The position numbers and the translations under genes are program-made. Shown in pieces: positions 1 to 8,471 of a DNA stretch of 64,000 nucleotides (positions within the stretch are counted from its first letter, which is position 1; every line of letters starts with the position of its first letter). Under the pieces are notes generated by a model. It did no database searches. It saw only the letters and a program-made list of their open reading frames with translations, and was not told the DNA's origin. Source of the stretch: Roseateles_B sp041905785 (GTDB lineage: Bacteria; Pseudomonadota; Gammaproteobacteria; Burkholderiales; Burkholderiaceae_C); assembly GCA_041905785.1 (NCBI GenBank), contig JAYRKJ010000002.1, forward strand, positions 1 through 64,000. Reading direction: 5' to 3'.

Positions 1-47
1 CGGCGCCGCCGGCGTGGTCCGGCTTGATCCTCAGGGATAGTAGTCAC

Positions 48-74
48 GTGTCCACCAAGAGTTATGGTGGACAC
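48..74. repeat. Perfect inverted repeat near left window edge
   Basis: Arms GTGTCCACCA (48-57) and TGGTGGACAC (65-74) are perfectly complementary around a 7-nt loop. Such a hairpin followed a few bases later by an ATG resembles the leader of some IS3-like transposase genes, but no transposase can be read downstream. I take it as a possible IS remnant or an operator. Confidence 0.5.
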
Positions 75-335
75 GAGGCTCCTATGTCGCCGGCCGGCCT
101 TCAAGATGGGGCGGCTGGACGTTCACGAATGGCTTTGACTTTGTCCATCAAGGATTGCAGGCGGCGCAGTCGGCCCTGCGATCCTGCACGGAGCAGGGTC
201 AGGTCCGGGTCGCCGATGAGCCGCAGGCCCGTCCCTTCTCCATGCCCTGCAGTGACTTCGGTGCCGTTCCGCGCCTGTACAGGTTCAGGGCGCCCGCGCT
301 GCCGCTCGGCCGGGCACGCTGACGCGGCCCCTGAT
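75..335. other. Left-edge region without an assignable gene
   Basis: No convincing gene. On the minus strand a short frame ending near 104 (ending ...MDKVKAIRERPAAPS) looks mildly coding-like but has no clear start or ribosome binding site and I do not recognise it. A partial copy (11 nt) of the window-wide motif AGGGTCAGGTCTTGC lies at 195-205. Confidence 0.3.
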
Positions 336-626
336 TCAGTCCCTGGCCAGGCGCGCCTTGCGCTCCGCCGTGTAGTCCCACCAGGGCCGCGGCTCGTCCC
401 CGTCCATGAAGCGGGTGACGGCAATGAAGACGTCGATCACGCAGGGGTCGTGGCGCTGGCCGGTGCGCTGGCACAGGGCCTCGTAGAGCTGGAAGGGATC
501 GCGACCCTTGAGCTGTTCGGGCTGCTGGATGCCCAGCTGCAGCAGGTCGGCGGCCATGGCCGGGCCGATATTGGGCAGGTCGGTGAGGCGGCGCAGCCGC
601 TGGCGGTCGACTTTGGCGGGATGCAT
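336..626 (-). CDS. Cdd1-type helix-hairpin-helix protein
   Basis: A 96-residue protein that opens with an HhH-like stretch (LTDLPNIGPAMAADLLQLGI, about residues 14-33), the hallmark of the Cdd1/pathogenicity-locus family (PF11731), whose members are often mislabelled mitomycin resistance proteins. The family is thought to bind DNA or act structurally; no enzymatic function is established. The conserved DPCVIDVF and WWDYT segments in the C-terminal half fit the family and its usual length. It lies 9 nt after the GFA-family gene on the same strand, so the two are probably cotranscribed. I see no catalytic residues. Confidence 0.8.
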   Translation of the reverse strand: MHPAKVDRQRLRRLTDLPNIGPAMAADLLQLGIQQPEQLKGRDPFQLYEALCQRTGQRHDPCVIDVFIAVTRFMDGDEPRPWWDYTAERKARLARD

Positions 627-635
627 GCGAGCAGC

Positions 636-1217
636 TCAGACGAGGGTATCCGGGTCGCCCCACAGCGCCTTCTGGTAGGCCTTGATGCGAGGGGCCAGCA
701 GGTCGGCACGGGCCAGGCTGTCCGGGGGCCAGTACTTGGCGCGGTCATAGTACTCGGGCACGGCCACCGCACCGGGCGGAAGCTGGAGCCAGCGCTGCTT
801 GCTGCTGGTGAAGATGTGGATGTCCGGCGGCAGGGCGTCCGGGTCGTCCAGCGTGCCCACGCGCACGAACTTCACCAAGGGGCCGGCGCCGGCGTAATGG
901 CTCCAGACGGCGATGCGGCAGTGCGGGCAACGGGCGATCTTCTGGCCAGCGCCGCTTTCCGAGGGGGTGGCGACCAGTTCCGGCACCTCCCCCAGGCTTT
1001 CGACGCGCTCGGCCTCGATCATGGCGTTGAGCGCGAAGGCGCTGCCGCTCTCGCGCTGGCACCAGCGGCAGTGGCAGCAGTGCACGAACAGCGGGGCGCC
1101 GAGCACGCGGTAGCGCACGGCCCGGCAGTCGCAGCCGCCTTCGAGCGGGTAGGTCGGGGTGGGTTTCAAGGCGCTTGCTTCCTCAGCCATTGGGGTCGTG
1201 TTGCTGATATCGGCCAT
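636..1217 (-). CDS. GFA family zinc-binding protein (glutathione-dependent formaldehyde-activating-like)
   Basis: This 193-residue protein has the cysteine pattern of the GFA/DUF636 fold: CDC near residue 29, a CCHCRWC cluster near 47-53 and CPHC near 96-99, which in the family bind one structural and one catalytic zinc. Characterised relatives condense formaldehyde with glutathione, but most homologues have no proven substrate, so I leave the reaction open. An N-terminal extension of about 25 residues precedes the core; a start at the internal ATG (MAEEAS, residue 10) is also possible. It sits between a glutathione S-transferase gene and the Cdd1 gene, all on the minus strand, which is compatible with a glutathione-linked detoxification unit (inference). 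Confidence 0.85.
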   Translation of the reverse strand: MADISNTTPMAEEASALKPTPTYPLEGGCDCRAVRYRVLGAPLFVHCCHCRWCQRESGSAFALNAMIEAERVESLGEVPELVATPSESGAGQKIARCPHCRIAVWSHYAGAGPLVKFVRVGTLDDPDALPPDIHIFTSSKQRWLQLPPGAVAVPEYYDRAKYWPPDSLARADLLAPRIKAYQKALWGDPDTLV

Positions 1218-1256
1218 GCGGGCGGGGACTGCAGGGCATCGCCGTGAGCCTTCGCG

Positions 1257-1898
1257 CTAGGCCTGCCGGGGCCAATGCCGATCGAAGATAGGCCGCACCG
1301 TCGGATGCTGCTCGACGCGCTGCAGCTGCGCCAGGAAGTCCGGGCGCTGCGCTGCCAGATCGGCCCGGGTGCCGGACCATTGGGACACCACGGCGGCCAG
1401 CAGGGCCAGGGCGTCGGGTCGCGCATCCTCGTGCTTTTGCGCCAGCAGCGGGCCGAAGGTATCGGCGAACAGGCGCCAGTGCGCATGCAGACGCTCCCGG
1501 GTGCCGGCGCGCAGGCGCTCGCAGGACACCGGGTCGGGGTCGCGCAGCCAGCGCTCGGGATAGTCGCAGATGCTGATCGCGGCATAGCAGTTGGCAGCGA
1601 TGTAGACCAGGCCGCGCATCACCTGCGCGCGGGCCGATGGCGCCTCGGGCAGCAGCCCGGAGGCCGGATGCGCCAGCCCCAGGTGGATCAGGATGGCGGC
1701 GCTTTCGCTGAGCACCGTGCCGTCGGGCAGAACCAGGGTCGGGACCTGCTGCAGCGGGTTCGCCCGGGTCAGGGCCTCAAGGTCGGACAGCGGGTCCCAG
1801 GATGCAGCCTGGCGCAGTTCGAAGGGCAGGCCGGCCAGGGTCAGCGCGCACTCGATGGCCGCCGACCCGCAGCCGCGATAGCCGAACAGAACATGCAT
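1257..1898 (-). CDS. Glutathione S-transferase family protein
   Basis: A 213-residue GST. The N-terminal thioredoxin-like domain starts MHVLFGYRGCGSAA, carries the cis-proline glutathione-site motif QVPTLVL near residue 54 and the following ESAAIL helix that binds the gamma-glutamyl group. The rest is a helical C-terminal domain. I chose the ATG at 1898 because the fold begins directly there; an in-frame ATG 27 nt upstream is possible. The gene lies just downstream of the large sensor kinase on the same strand and ahead of the GFA protein. The substrate cannot be told from the sequence. Confidence 0.88.
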   Translation of the reverse strand: MHVLFGYRGCGSAAIECALTLAGLPFELRQAASWDPLSDLEALTRANPLQQVPTLVLPDGTVLSESAAILIHLGLAHPASGLLPEAPSARAQVMRGLVYIAANCYAAISICDYPERWLRDPDPVSCERLRAGTRERLHAHWRLFADTFGPLLAQKHEDARPDALALLAAVVSQWSGTRADLAAQRPDFLAQLQRVEQHPTVRPIFDRHWPRQA

Positions 1899-1928
1899 GA
1901 TGCGATCGTCTCCTTGCGTGTCCACGGG

Positions 1929-4900
1929 TCAGACCCCGCCACCCTGCTCCCAGCCGCCTTCCGGCGCCGCCGGTGGGCTGGCCGGCGCCGCCACGCCGTC
2001 GATGGGCGCGATCCGCGGCAGCTCGACGATGAAGCGCGTGCCCTCGCCCACCACGCTTTGCACGCGGATGCTGCCGCCCAGCAGGGTGTGGACGATGTTG
2101 TAGCAGATGTGCAGGCCCAGCCCCGAGCCGCCCTGCCCCAGCCGCGTGGTGAAGAAGGGCTCGAAGATGCGGCGCAGGTTCTGCGGCGGGATGCCCTGGC
2201 CGTCGTCGCTGAACTCGATCAGCACCCGGTCCGGCCCTTGCGCCTGGGCTTGCAGGCGCATGTGGCCGCCCTTGCGTCCGTCAAAGCCGTGCAGCATGGC
2301 GTTGAGCACCAGATTGCCGATCACCTGACCCAGCGGACCTGGATAGCTGTCCATCATCAGGCCCGGCTGCAGCTGCAGGCGGATCTCGTGCTCTTCGCGG
2401 CGGATGCGGCTGGCCAGGGTCATCACCACTTCTTCCACGGTCTGGGCCAGGTCGAAGCCGCGGCGCTGGTCCGAGGTCTGGTCCACGGCCAGCTGCTTGA
2501 AGCTGGCGATCAGATTGGACGCCTGCTCCAGGCTGCGCAGCAGCAAGGTGGTCGAGGCCTCGCTGCCTTCGCAATAGCTCAGCAGCTCGCTGCGGCGCAG
2601 GGCGCCGGCCGCGATCCGCTGCTGGAAGTGCTGGCTGGCGTCGCGCAGGGTGCTGGCCATCAGCAGGCTGTTGCCGATGGGCGTATTGAGCTCATGGGCC
2701 ACGCCAGCCACCAGGGAGCCCAGCGCCGCCAGCTTTTCCTGCTCGACCAGGCGGTCCTGGGCCAGCTGCAGGCGGCGGTAGGCCTCGGCGTTGTCGTAGG
2801 CCACGGCGGCATAGGCGCCCAGGGTGCGCAGGATGTCCAGGTCGGCCTGGCTGAAGGCCTTGGGCACCTCGCTGAGCACGGCGATCACGCCCATCACCTT
2901 GCCTTTGAGCCGCATGGGCACATAAAGGCCGGAACGCGCCTGCTTGACCGGCCGGCCGTCGGCCAGCCGCGTGTCTTCCTGGCCGCTGAGCTGGCGCACA
3001 TGGCTGTCCAGGCGCCGGACGTCATGCGGGAACTCGTCGATCATCAGCTCCTGGCCCTGCAGCACGCATTGGGTGGACGGCTGCTCGGGCGCCGAGAGGC
3101 TGCGCTGGTAGGGCCGGAAGGGCTGACCGTCCTGCATCACGAAGTCGAAGTCGATCACGCCCGCGTCCCAGTTCACCCGGCCGACGCCGAACACGCTGGC
3201 GTTCATCAGCTCGCTGACGTGGGCATAGAGCGTCTGCTGGACGGTGTGCAGGTCGCGGGTGGCCGTGATGTCCCGGCCGATCTCGCTGAGCAGGGTGATG
3301 CTGCGCCGGGCCTTCTCGGCGGCCTCGCGCTGGGCCTCGGCCTGCTGCTTCTTGAGCTGCAGCTGCCGGCCTTGCTCCACCACCTCTTCCGTGCGCTGGG
3401 CGACCTTGGATTCCAGGCGCTGGCGGGCGGCGTGCAGGGCCGAAGTCCGCCAGTGGTAGGCCCAGCCCATCAGGGCCAGCAGGCCCAGCAGCAGGCTGCC
3501 GCGCCACCACCAGGTGCGCCAGAAGGGGGGCAGGACCTCGATCTCGAGCAGGGGCTGCACGGGGCTCCAGACGCCGTCCGGGTTGGCCGCACGGGCCAGC
3601 AGGCGATAGCGGCCGGGGTCCAGGTTGGTGTAGGTGGCCATGGCCTGCTCGCCCTGGCCCTGGATCCACTCGCGGTCGAAGCCTTCCAGGAACCAGGCGT
3701 AGCGGTTGCGTCGCGGGTCGGCGAAATGCAGAGCAGAGAACTCGAAGCTGACCATGGTCTCCTCATGGTTCAGCTGCATGCGGCGCGCGGCATGCAGGGG
3801 GCCGCTGATGCCCACGTCGCGCAGACCGAGGCTGGCGCTGGAACCCACGCGCTGCGCGCGGCTGGCGGCCGCGGCGTCGGGCAGCAGGCTTTGGTTGTAC
3901 AGGCGCAGGTCCGAGAGCACCACGTCCGGGGCCCGCGGGTTGTCGCGCAACTGGCCGGGCAGGAAGCGGATCATGCCCGTGCTGCCGAAGAAGAGGCTGC
4001 CATCCGGGCCGCGCGCCGCGGCTCCGAAGTTGACGCCGCTGCCGAAGCGCGAGCGCCCGGCATAGCGCCGGGCGCTCTGCTGGTCCGGCAGCAGCTGCAC
4101 CAGGCCGTCCTCGGCCCCCAGCCAGATCTCGCCGTCCAGGCTGTCCTGCAGGGCTTCGTAGGAGCCGTGATCCAGTCCCGGCGTGCCGGACCAGTCGCGC
4201 AGCCGCCAGCGCTGGCCTTCCTGGCGCAGTTCATAGACCCCCTGGTTGCTGGCCAGCCAGATCCGTCCCCGCGCATCCTGGCGCAGCGCGTGCACGGCCA
4301 ACTTCTGGGGCTGGGAGAGCACGGCGTCGGGCGCGAGCGCGAACTCGAAGTCGTCGCTTTCGCGGCGGTAGCGATAGAGGCCGCCCTTGGTGCCCAGCCA
4401 CAGCCTGCCCAGGCGATCCTCCAGCAGGCAGTCGATGGTGTCGTGCTGCAGGGCCTGGGCCTCGCCGGGCCGGGCGGTGTAGCGATGCACGCGCAGGCTG
4501 CCAGGCTCCACGCGGTAGAGACCGGCGGCGCTGCTCGCCCAGATCTGGCCCTGCTCGTCCTCCAGCACGGCGCTGATGGACGCGGCGGCCGGCGTGCCGG
4601 CCTGCAGGGCCACGACCTGGCTGCGCCGCTGCCGGACGTCGTAGCGCAGCAGGCCGCCATCGCCGCCCACCCAGAGCCGGCCCTCGCGGTCGCGCGTCAG
4701 GGCCTTGATGTTGCGCAGCGGCTGCTGTTCCAGCGGAATGCGCTCGGTGTCGCCGCTGGGCAGGTGCAGGCGGTTGAGCCCGCCGCCGTAGATGCCGACC
4801 CACAGGTGCTCGGCGTCGTCCGGGGCAAAGGCCATGGGCGAATCACCGCTGAGGCTGCGTTCGTCGCCCGGCACGTGGTGGTAGCGCAGGAAGCCGCCGG

Positions 4901-6029
4901 AGCGCAGATCAGCCAGGCTCAGGCCCTTGCCCCAGCTGCCGACCCACAGCACGCCGTCGCGGTCGATCATCAAAGAGGCCACACTGTCCGAGCCCAGGCT
5001 GTCGGGCACGGCGGGCTGATGCCGGTAGAGGCGCAGGCCTTGGCCGTCGTCCCGCCATTGCAGCAGGCCTTGGTGGTCGCCCAGGCCGAGCCAGACGCTG
5101 CCCGCACGGTCCTGGACCAGCGCAAAGACCGTGCTGCGGGGCAGGCTCAGCTGCGCTTGCAGCGGGTCGGGCTGCGCCGCCTGGCCCGCGGCCAGCTTCC
5201 AGACCTGCGCGCCGCCGCTGAGGCCCACCCACAGGCGGCCGCTCTGGTCCAGCAGCAGGCTGCGCGGCAGCAGTTCCGAGGCGGGACGGCCCGCGGCCAT
5301 AGGGTGCGCCGAGGTCTGCAGGCGCTGCTGCAGCCGACCCTGGGCGTCGACGTGCAGCAGCCAGTCCTCGAGCGCAAACCAGACGCCGTCCTGCCCATCG
5401 CTCAGGATGGCCCTCACCCGACCCTTGGGCAGGGACAGCTCGGCAGGAGGCTGCCAGCGGCTGAACTGCTCGCTCTGGCGGTCCAGCAGAAACAGACCCC
5501 CGACCAGGCCCACCCACAGCTGCCCGCCCTGCCGCGGGGCGAAGCCCAGCACACGGCGCTGCTGCAGCGCCAGCCCCGGTGGCAGGCTCAGCCGGTGGAC
5601 CTTCTCGGTGGCCAGCGCCAGGCGGTCCACGCCGTCGCTGGTGCCTACCCACAAGCTGCCCTGCCCGTCGTCATGCAGGGCCTGAATGAAGGGATGGCTG
5701 AGGGTGTCCGGCTGTTCGGGCCGTGCCGCAAAGGTCTGGACGTGGCGGCCGTCGAAGCGGGCCAGGCCGCTGGTCGTGCCCAGCCAGACGAAGCCGCGCT
5801 GGTCCTGCAGGCTGACCATGATCGCGTCGCTGGGCAGGCCGTTGCCGGAGTTCAGCGCGGTGAAGGGCAGGGCCTGCAGTGCGGCGGCGAGCGCGGCCGA
5901 GGGCAGGAGGGCGGCGGCCAGCCCGACCTGGGCGATCCGGGCAGCGTTTCCTTTCAGGAGCCCAATCCATGAAGCCACGAGCCAACCCCAACAGCAAGCA
6001 GCCCCCAGCGTAACGAATGCCCGCGCCAC
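1929..6029 (-). CDS. Periplasmic-propeller sensor histidine kinase with GAF domain
   Basis: A giant (1366 aa) membrane kinase of the two-component-propeller type. Order: N-terminal membrane signal (about 30-50), many propeller repeats with the WLGT/VWVGS signature (about 55-735), a Y_Y_Y domain (about 740-835), one transmembrane helix (about 840-860, GSLLLGLLALMGWAYHW), a coiled coil, a GAF domain (about 910-1085), a dimerisation/phosphoacceptor segment VAHELNTPIG (His near 1110) and an ATPase domain with N, DDGQGIP, and GSGLGL boxes (about 1240-1340). Unlike the Bacteroidetes hybrid systems there is no receiver or AraC domain, and no response regulator gene adjoins it, so its partner is unknown. 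The start is a GTG; a second in-frame GTG at 5978 would give a cleaner signal peptide. Confidence 0.93.
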   Translation of the reverse strand: MARAFVTLGAACCWGWLVASWIGLLKGNAARIAQVGLAAALLPSAALAAALQALPFTALNSGNGLPSDAIMVSLQDQRGFVWLGTTSGLARFDGRHVQTFAARPEQPDTLSHPFIQALHDDGQGSLWVGTSDGVDRLALATEKVHRLSLPPGLALQQRRVLGFAPRQGGQLWVGLVGGLFLLDRQSEQFSRWQPPAELSLPKGRVRAILSDGQDGVWFALEDWLLHVDAQGRLQQRLQTSAHPMAAGRPASELLPRSLLLDQSGRLWVGLSGGAQVWKLAAGQAAQPDPLQAQLSLPRSTVFALVQDRAGSVWLGLGDHQGLLQWRDDGQGLRLYRHQPAVPDSLGSDSVASLMIDRDGVLWVGSWGKGLSLADLRSGGFLRYHHVPGDERSLSGDSPMAFAPDDAEHLWVGIYGGGLNRLHLPSGDTERIPLEQQPLRNIKALTRDREGRLWVGGDGGLLRYDVRQRRSQVVALQAGTPAAASISAVLEDEQGQIWASSAAGLYRVEPGSLRVHRYTARPGEAQALQHDTIDCLLEDRLGRLWLGTKGGLYRYRRESDDFEFALAPDAVLSQPQKLAVHALRQDARGRIWLASNQGVYELRQEGQRWRLRDWSGTPGLDHGSYEALQDSLDGEIWLGAEDGLVQLLPDQQSARRYAGRSRFGSGVNFGAAARGPDGSLFFGSTGMIRFLPGQLRDNPRAPDVVLSDLRLYNQSLLPDAAAASRAQRVGSSASLGLRDVGISGPLHAARRMQLNHEETMVSFEFSALHFADPRRNRYAWFLEGFDREWIQGQGEQAMATYTNLDPGRYRLLARAANPDGVWSPVQPLLEIEVLPPFWRTWWWRGSLLLGLLALMGWAYHWRTSALHAARQRLESKVAQRTEEVVEQGRQLQLKKQQAEAQREAAEKARRSITLLSEIGRDITATRDLHTVQQTLYAHVSELMNASVFGVGRVNWDAGVIDFDFVMQDGQPFRPYQRSLSAPEQPSTQCVLQGQELMIDEFPHDVRRLDSHVRQLSGQEDTRLADGRPVKQARSGLYVPMRLKGKVMGVIAVLSEVPKAFSQADLDILRTLGAYAAVAYDNAEAYRRLQLAQDRLVEQEKLAALGSLVAGVAHELNTPIGNSLLMASTLRDASQHFQQRIAAGALRRSELLSYCEGSEASTTLLLRSLEQASNLIASFKQLAVDQTSDQRRGFDLAQTVEEVVMTLASRIRREEHEIRLQLQPGLMMDSYPGPLGQVIGNLVLNAMLHGFDGRKGGHMRLQAQAQGPDRVLIEFSDDGQGIPPQNLRRIFEPFFTTRLGQGGSGLGLHICYNIVHTLLGGSIRVQSVVGEGTRFIVELPRIAPIDGVAAPASPPAAPEGGWEQGGGV

Positions 6030-6109
6030 TGACCAGCGGGCGCGGCGCGCCCGCCGTGAAAAGCTGAGCCAGGGGCCTGGGCTATGCTCGGCGCTTTCGG
6101 GAGTCCGCC

Positions 6110-6769
6110 ATGCTTGCCACCAGCCTCGGCATTCACGATCTGGGCCTTTTCATCGTCTCAGGCCTGCTGCTCAACATCACGCCGGGCCCGGACTCGCTGC
6201 TGATCATGAGTCGCAGTGCCAGCCAGGGCTGGCGCGCGGGGTCGGCGGCGGCGCTGGGCATAGGCACGGGGACCCTGGTTCACGTGCTGGCCGGTGCGCT
6301 GGGGCTTTCGGCGCTGCTGGCAGCCTCGGCGACGGCCTTCGTGGTGGTCAAGCTGCTGGGCGCGGCCTATCTGGTCTGGCTGGGGCTGGGCATGCTGTGG
6401 CAGCGCCGCGCGGCGCCAGTGCCCGCGGCGGCGCAGACGCTGGCGCGCCCTGCGCCGCTGGCGCTGTGGGCCATCTTCCGCCAGGGGCTGCTGACCAATG
6501 TGCTCAACCCCAAGGTGGCGCTGTTCTTCCTGGCCTTCGTGCCGCAGTTCATCAGCGCGGACGCTTCGCACAAGGGTCTGGCCTTCGTGCTGCTGGGCCT
6601 GATCTTCGACCTCAACGGCATGCTGTGGTGCCATGCCCTGGCCTGGTTCACCGCCGGTGCGAGCCGCCACATCCGCGTGCCCGCCGCGTGGCTGGTCCTG
6701 CTGAACCGCGGCATCGGTGCCCTCTTCCTGGCCTTCGGGATCCGGCTGGCGCTGGCCGAGGCGCGATGA
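6110..6769 (+). CDS. LysE family amino-acid exporter
   Basis: A 219-residue inner-membrane protein with about six hydrophobic segments and the LysE/RhtB opening GLLLNITPGPDSLLIMSRS (about residues 19-37), the most conserved motif of the family. Family members export basic or neutral amino acids or homoserine lactones by proton antiport. The middle segment NVLNPKVALFFLAFVPQF is also typical. GGGAG-type purines lie just before the ATG and a -10-like TATGCT lies at about 6082-6087. It is divergent from the propeller kinase and convergent with the SulP gene; the substrate is not predictable. Confidence 0.92.
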   Translation: MLATSLGIHDLGLFIVSGLLLNITPGPDSLLIMSRSASQGWRAGSAAALGIGTGTLVHVLAGALGLSALLAASATAFVVVKLLGAAYLVWLGLGMLWQRRAAPVPAAAQTLARPAPLALWAIFRQGLLTNVLNPKVALFFLAFVPQFISADASHKGLAFVLLGLIFDLNGMLWCHALAWFTAGASRHIRVPAAWLVLLNRGIGALFLAFGIRLALAEAR

Positions 6770-6810
6770 GCGGCGGTTTTGCGGCGGCTTGCGGCGGTTT
6801 GCGGCGGGCT
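6770..6810. repeat. Four tandem copies of a 10-bp unit (GCGGCGGTTT-like)
   Basis: Units begin at 6770, 6781, 6791 and 6801 (GCGGCGGTTT, GCGGCGGCTT, GCGGCGGTTT, GCGGCGGGCT; the first has one extra T). The array fills the gap between the convergent ends of the LysE and SulP genes, and its last bases enter the SulP stop codon. Confidence 0.8.
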
Positions 6811-8471
6811 CAGGGACTGATCCAGTCCTGCGCCTGGTCCGCGGTCATGCCCTGGTGGTGACTGAGAAAGACCTGACCCCGGAACCAACGCTCCCAGCGT
6901 GCGGCGCGCAGCCGGTCCAGCACCGGGCCCTTGAGCTCGCTGAGGTCCAGGCGCAGTCCCTGGCGCTGCAGGCCGTCGTGCAGTTCCCGCAGGGCCTCCA
7001 GCCCGCTGTAGTCGATGCCGTTGACCGGTGACATCTGCAGCACCACGCGGCGCGTGCCCGGCTGCTGCACGAGCTGGGCCTGGACCACGTCGGCCAGGCT
7101 GCGCGCGTTGGTGAAGAGCAGGCTTTCGTCGATGCGCAGGCCCATCACCTCGGGCACGCACTCGACCTCGTGCCGCCCCACGTTGCGGTAGTGTTCGGTG
7201 CCGCGCACGCGGCCGACCAGGGCCACATGCGGGCGTGCGGTGCGCTGCAGCAGCAGGGCGATGGAGCCCAGCACGCCCAGCCCCAGGGCGGCGGCCACGC
7301 TGACGTTGAGCACGAGCAGGGTCACGGCCAGCATCAGCAGGGCTTCGGAACGGGCATAGCGCCAGGCTTCCAGGTAGGGGCGCCACTGCAGGCCGGACAG
7401 CACGGCGACGAGGATGGTGGCGGCCAGCACGCTGCGCGGCAGCCAGGCCAGGGCCGGTGCCAGGCCCAGGGCGGCGGCGCCTATCAGCAAGGCGGCAAGG
7501 ACGCTGCTCATGCGGCTGCGGCTGCCCGCGTCAAACAGCAGGGCGCTGCGCGAGAAGCTGCCCGCCACCGGCATGCCGGCGCTGAAGGCGGCCGCGAGGT
7601 TGGCGCCTGCCAGGCCCATCAGTTCGCGCCGCGCGTCGACGCGCTCGCCACGGCGCCGCGCCAGGGCCTCGGCCACGACCAGGCTGCTGACGTAGGCGAC
7701 CAGCGCGATCAGCAAGGCCCCCGGCAGCAGGGCCAGCCACAGCGCCGGATCCAGCGGCGGCCATTGCAGGCGTGGGTGCAGGGCGGGCAGCGTGCCCAGC
7801 AGCCGCACGCCCTGGTCCTGGGCCTGGAGCAGCCAGGCCGCGCCCAGGGTCAGCAACAGCACCAGCAGCGGCGCCAGCCGGGCCCCGAGCCCGCGCAGCA
7901 GGTGCCGGCCCAGCAGGAGCAAGGCAACCGCAGCGAGCCCGAAGCCGACCGTGGGCCCATGCCAGCGCCAGCCGCTGCCCGCGGCACTGCTGAGCAAGGC
8001 CGGCAGCTCGGAGCCCTGGGCGGGGCTGCCCAGCAGGGCCGGCAGCTGGCTCAGGGCGATGGCCAGCGTGGCCCCGGTCTCGAAGCCGTGCAGCACGGGC
8101 ACGCTCATCAGCGCCGCCAGTGCGTCCAGCCGCAGCGCGGCGGCCGCGGCCATCAGCAGGCCCGCCTCGGCCGCCAGCACCAGGGCGGCCTGGGCGCCGC
8201 TGTAGCCCGCGGGGGCCTGCGCTGCGGCCTGCGCCACCATCAGCGCGACGATGGCCACCGGGCCCACGCCGAGGTAGGGGCTGGAGCCGAGCAGCGCATA
8301 GGCCAGCAGGGGCAGCAGACTGGCGTAGATGCCCACCTCGGCGGGCAAACCGGCCAGCAGGGCATAGGCCAGGCTTTGCGGGATCAGCAGCACGCTGACC
8401 ACGGCCGCGGCGACCAGGTCCTCGCGCCAGGGGCCTTGCGCATAGGCGCGCAGCGTTTGCAGCGGTTTCAC
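6810..8471 (-). CDS. SulP family inorganic anion transporter with STAS domain
   Basis: A 553-residue SLC26/SulP permease: about ten to twelve hydrophobic helices in the first 410 residues, including the SulP signature (VVSVLLIPQSLAYALLAGLP near residues 20-39), then a cytosolic STAS domain (about 430-545, MSPVNGIDYSGLEAL). The start is a GTG at 8471 whose bases overlap the TGA of the upstream metallo-hydrolase, so translation is probably coupled. Reading further upstream runs through that gene in another frame and is not credible. Pairing with a persulfide dioxygenase-like enzyme suggests that it moves sulfite, sulfate or thiosulfate, possibly outward (inference). Confidence 0.92.
   Translation of the reverse strand: MKPLQTLRAYAQGPWREDLVAAAVVSVLLIPQSLAYALLAGLPAEVGIYASLLPLLAYALLGSSPYLGVGPVAIVALMVAQAAAQAPAGYSGAQAALVLAAEAGLLMAAAAALRLDALAALMSVPVLHGFETGATLAIALSQLPALLGSPAQGSELPALLSSAAGSGWRWHGPTVGFGLAAVALLLLGRHLLRGLGARLAPLLVLLLTLGAAWLLQAQDQGVRLLGTLPALHPRLQWPPLDPALWLALLPGALLIALVAYVSSLVVAEALARRRGERVDARRELMGLAGANLAAAFSAGMPVAGSFSRSALLFDAGSRSRMSSVLAALLIGAAALGLAPALAWLPRSVLAATILVAVLSGLQWRPYLEAWRYARSEALLMLAVTLLVLNVSVAAALGLGVLGSIALLLQRTARPHVALVGRVRGTEHYRNVGRHEVECVPEVMGLRIDESLLFTNARSLADVVQAQLVQQPGTRRVVLQMSPVNGIDYSGLEALRELHDGLQRQGLRLDLSELKGPVLDRLRAARWERWFRGQVFLSHHQGMTADQAQDWISP

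Noticed and set aside
1275..5972. Very long plus-strand open frame opposite the propeller kinase, and similar long frames opposite other genes (for example 18397-22158 and 24-1247)
   Set aside because: High G+C removes stops from the antisense frame; the products are compositionally odd (Gln/His/Ala-rich), have no domains, and lie opposite genes with clear families.
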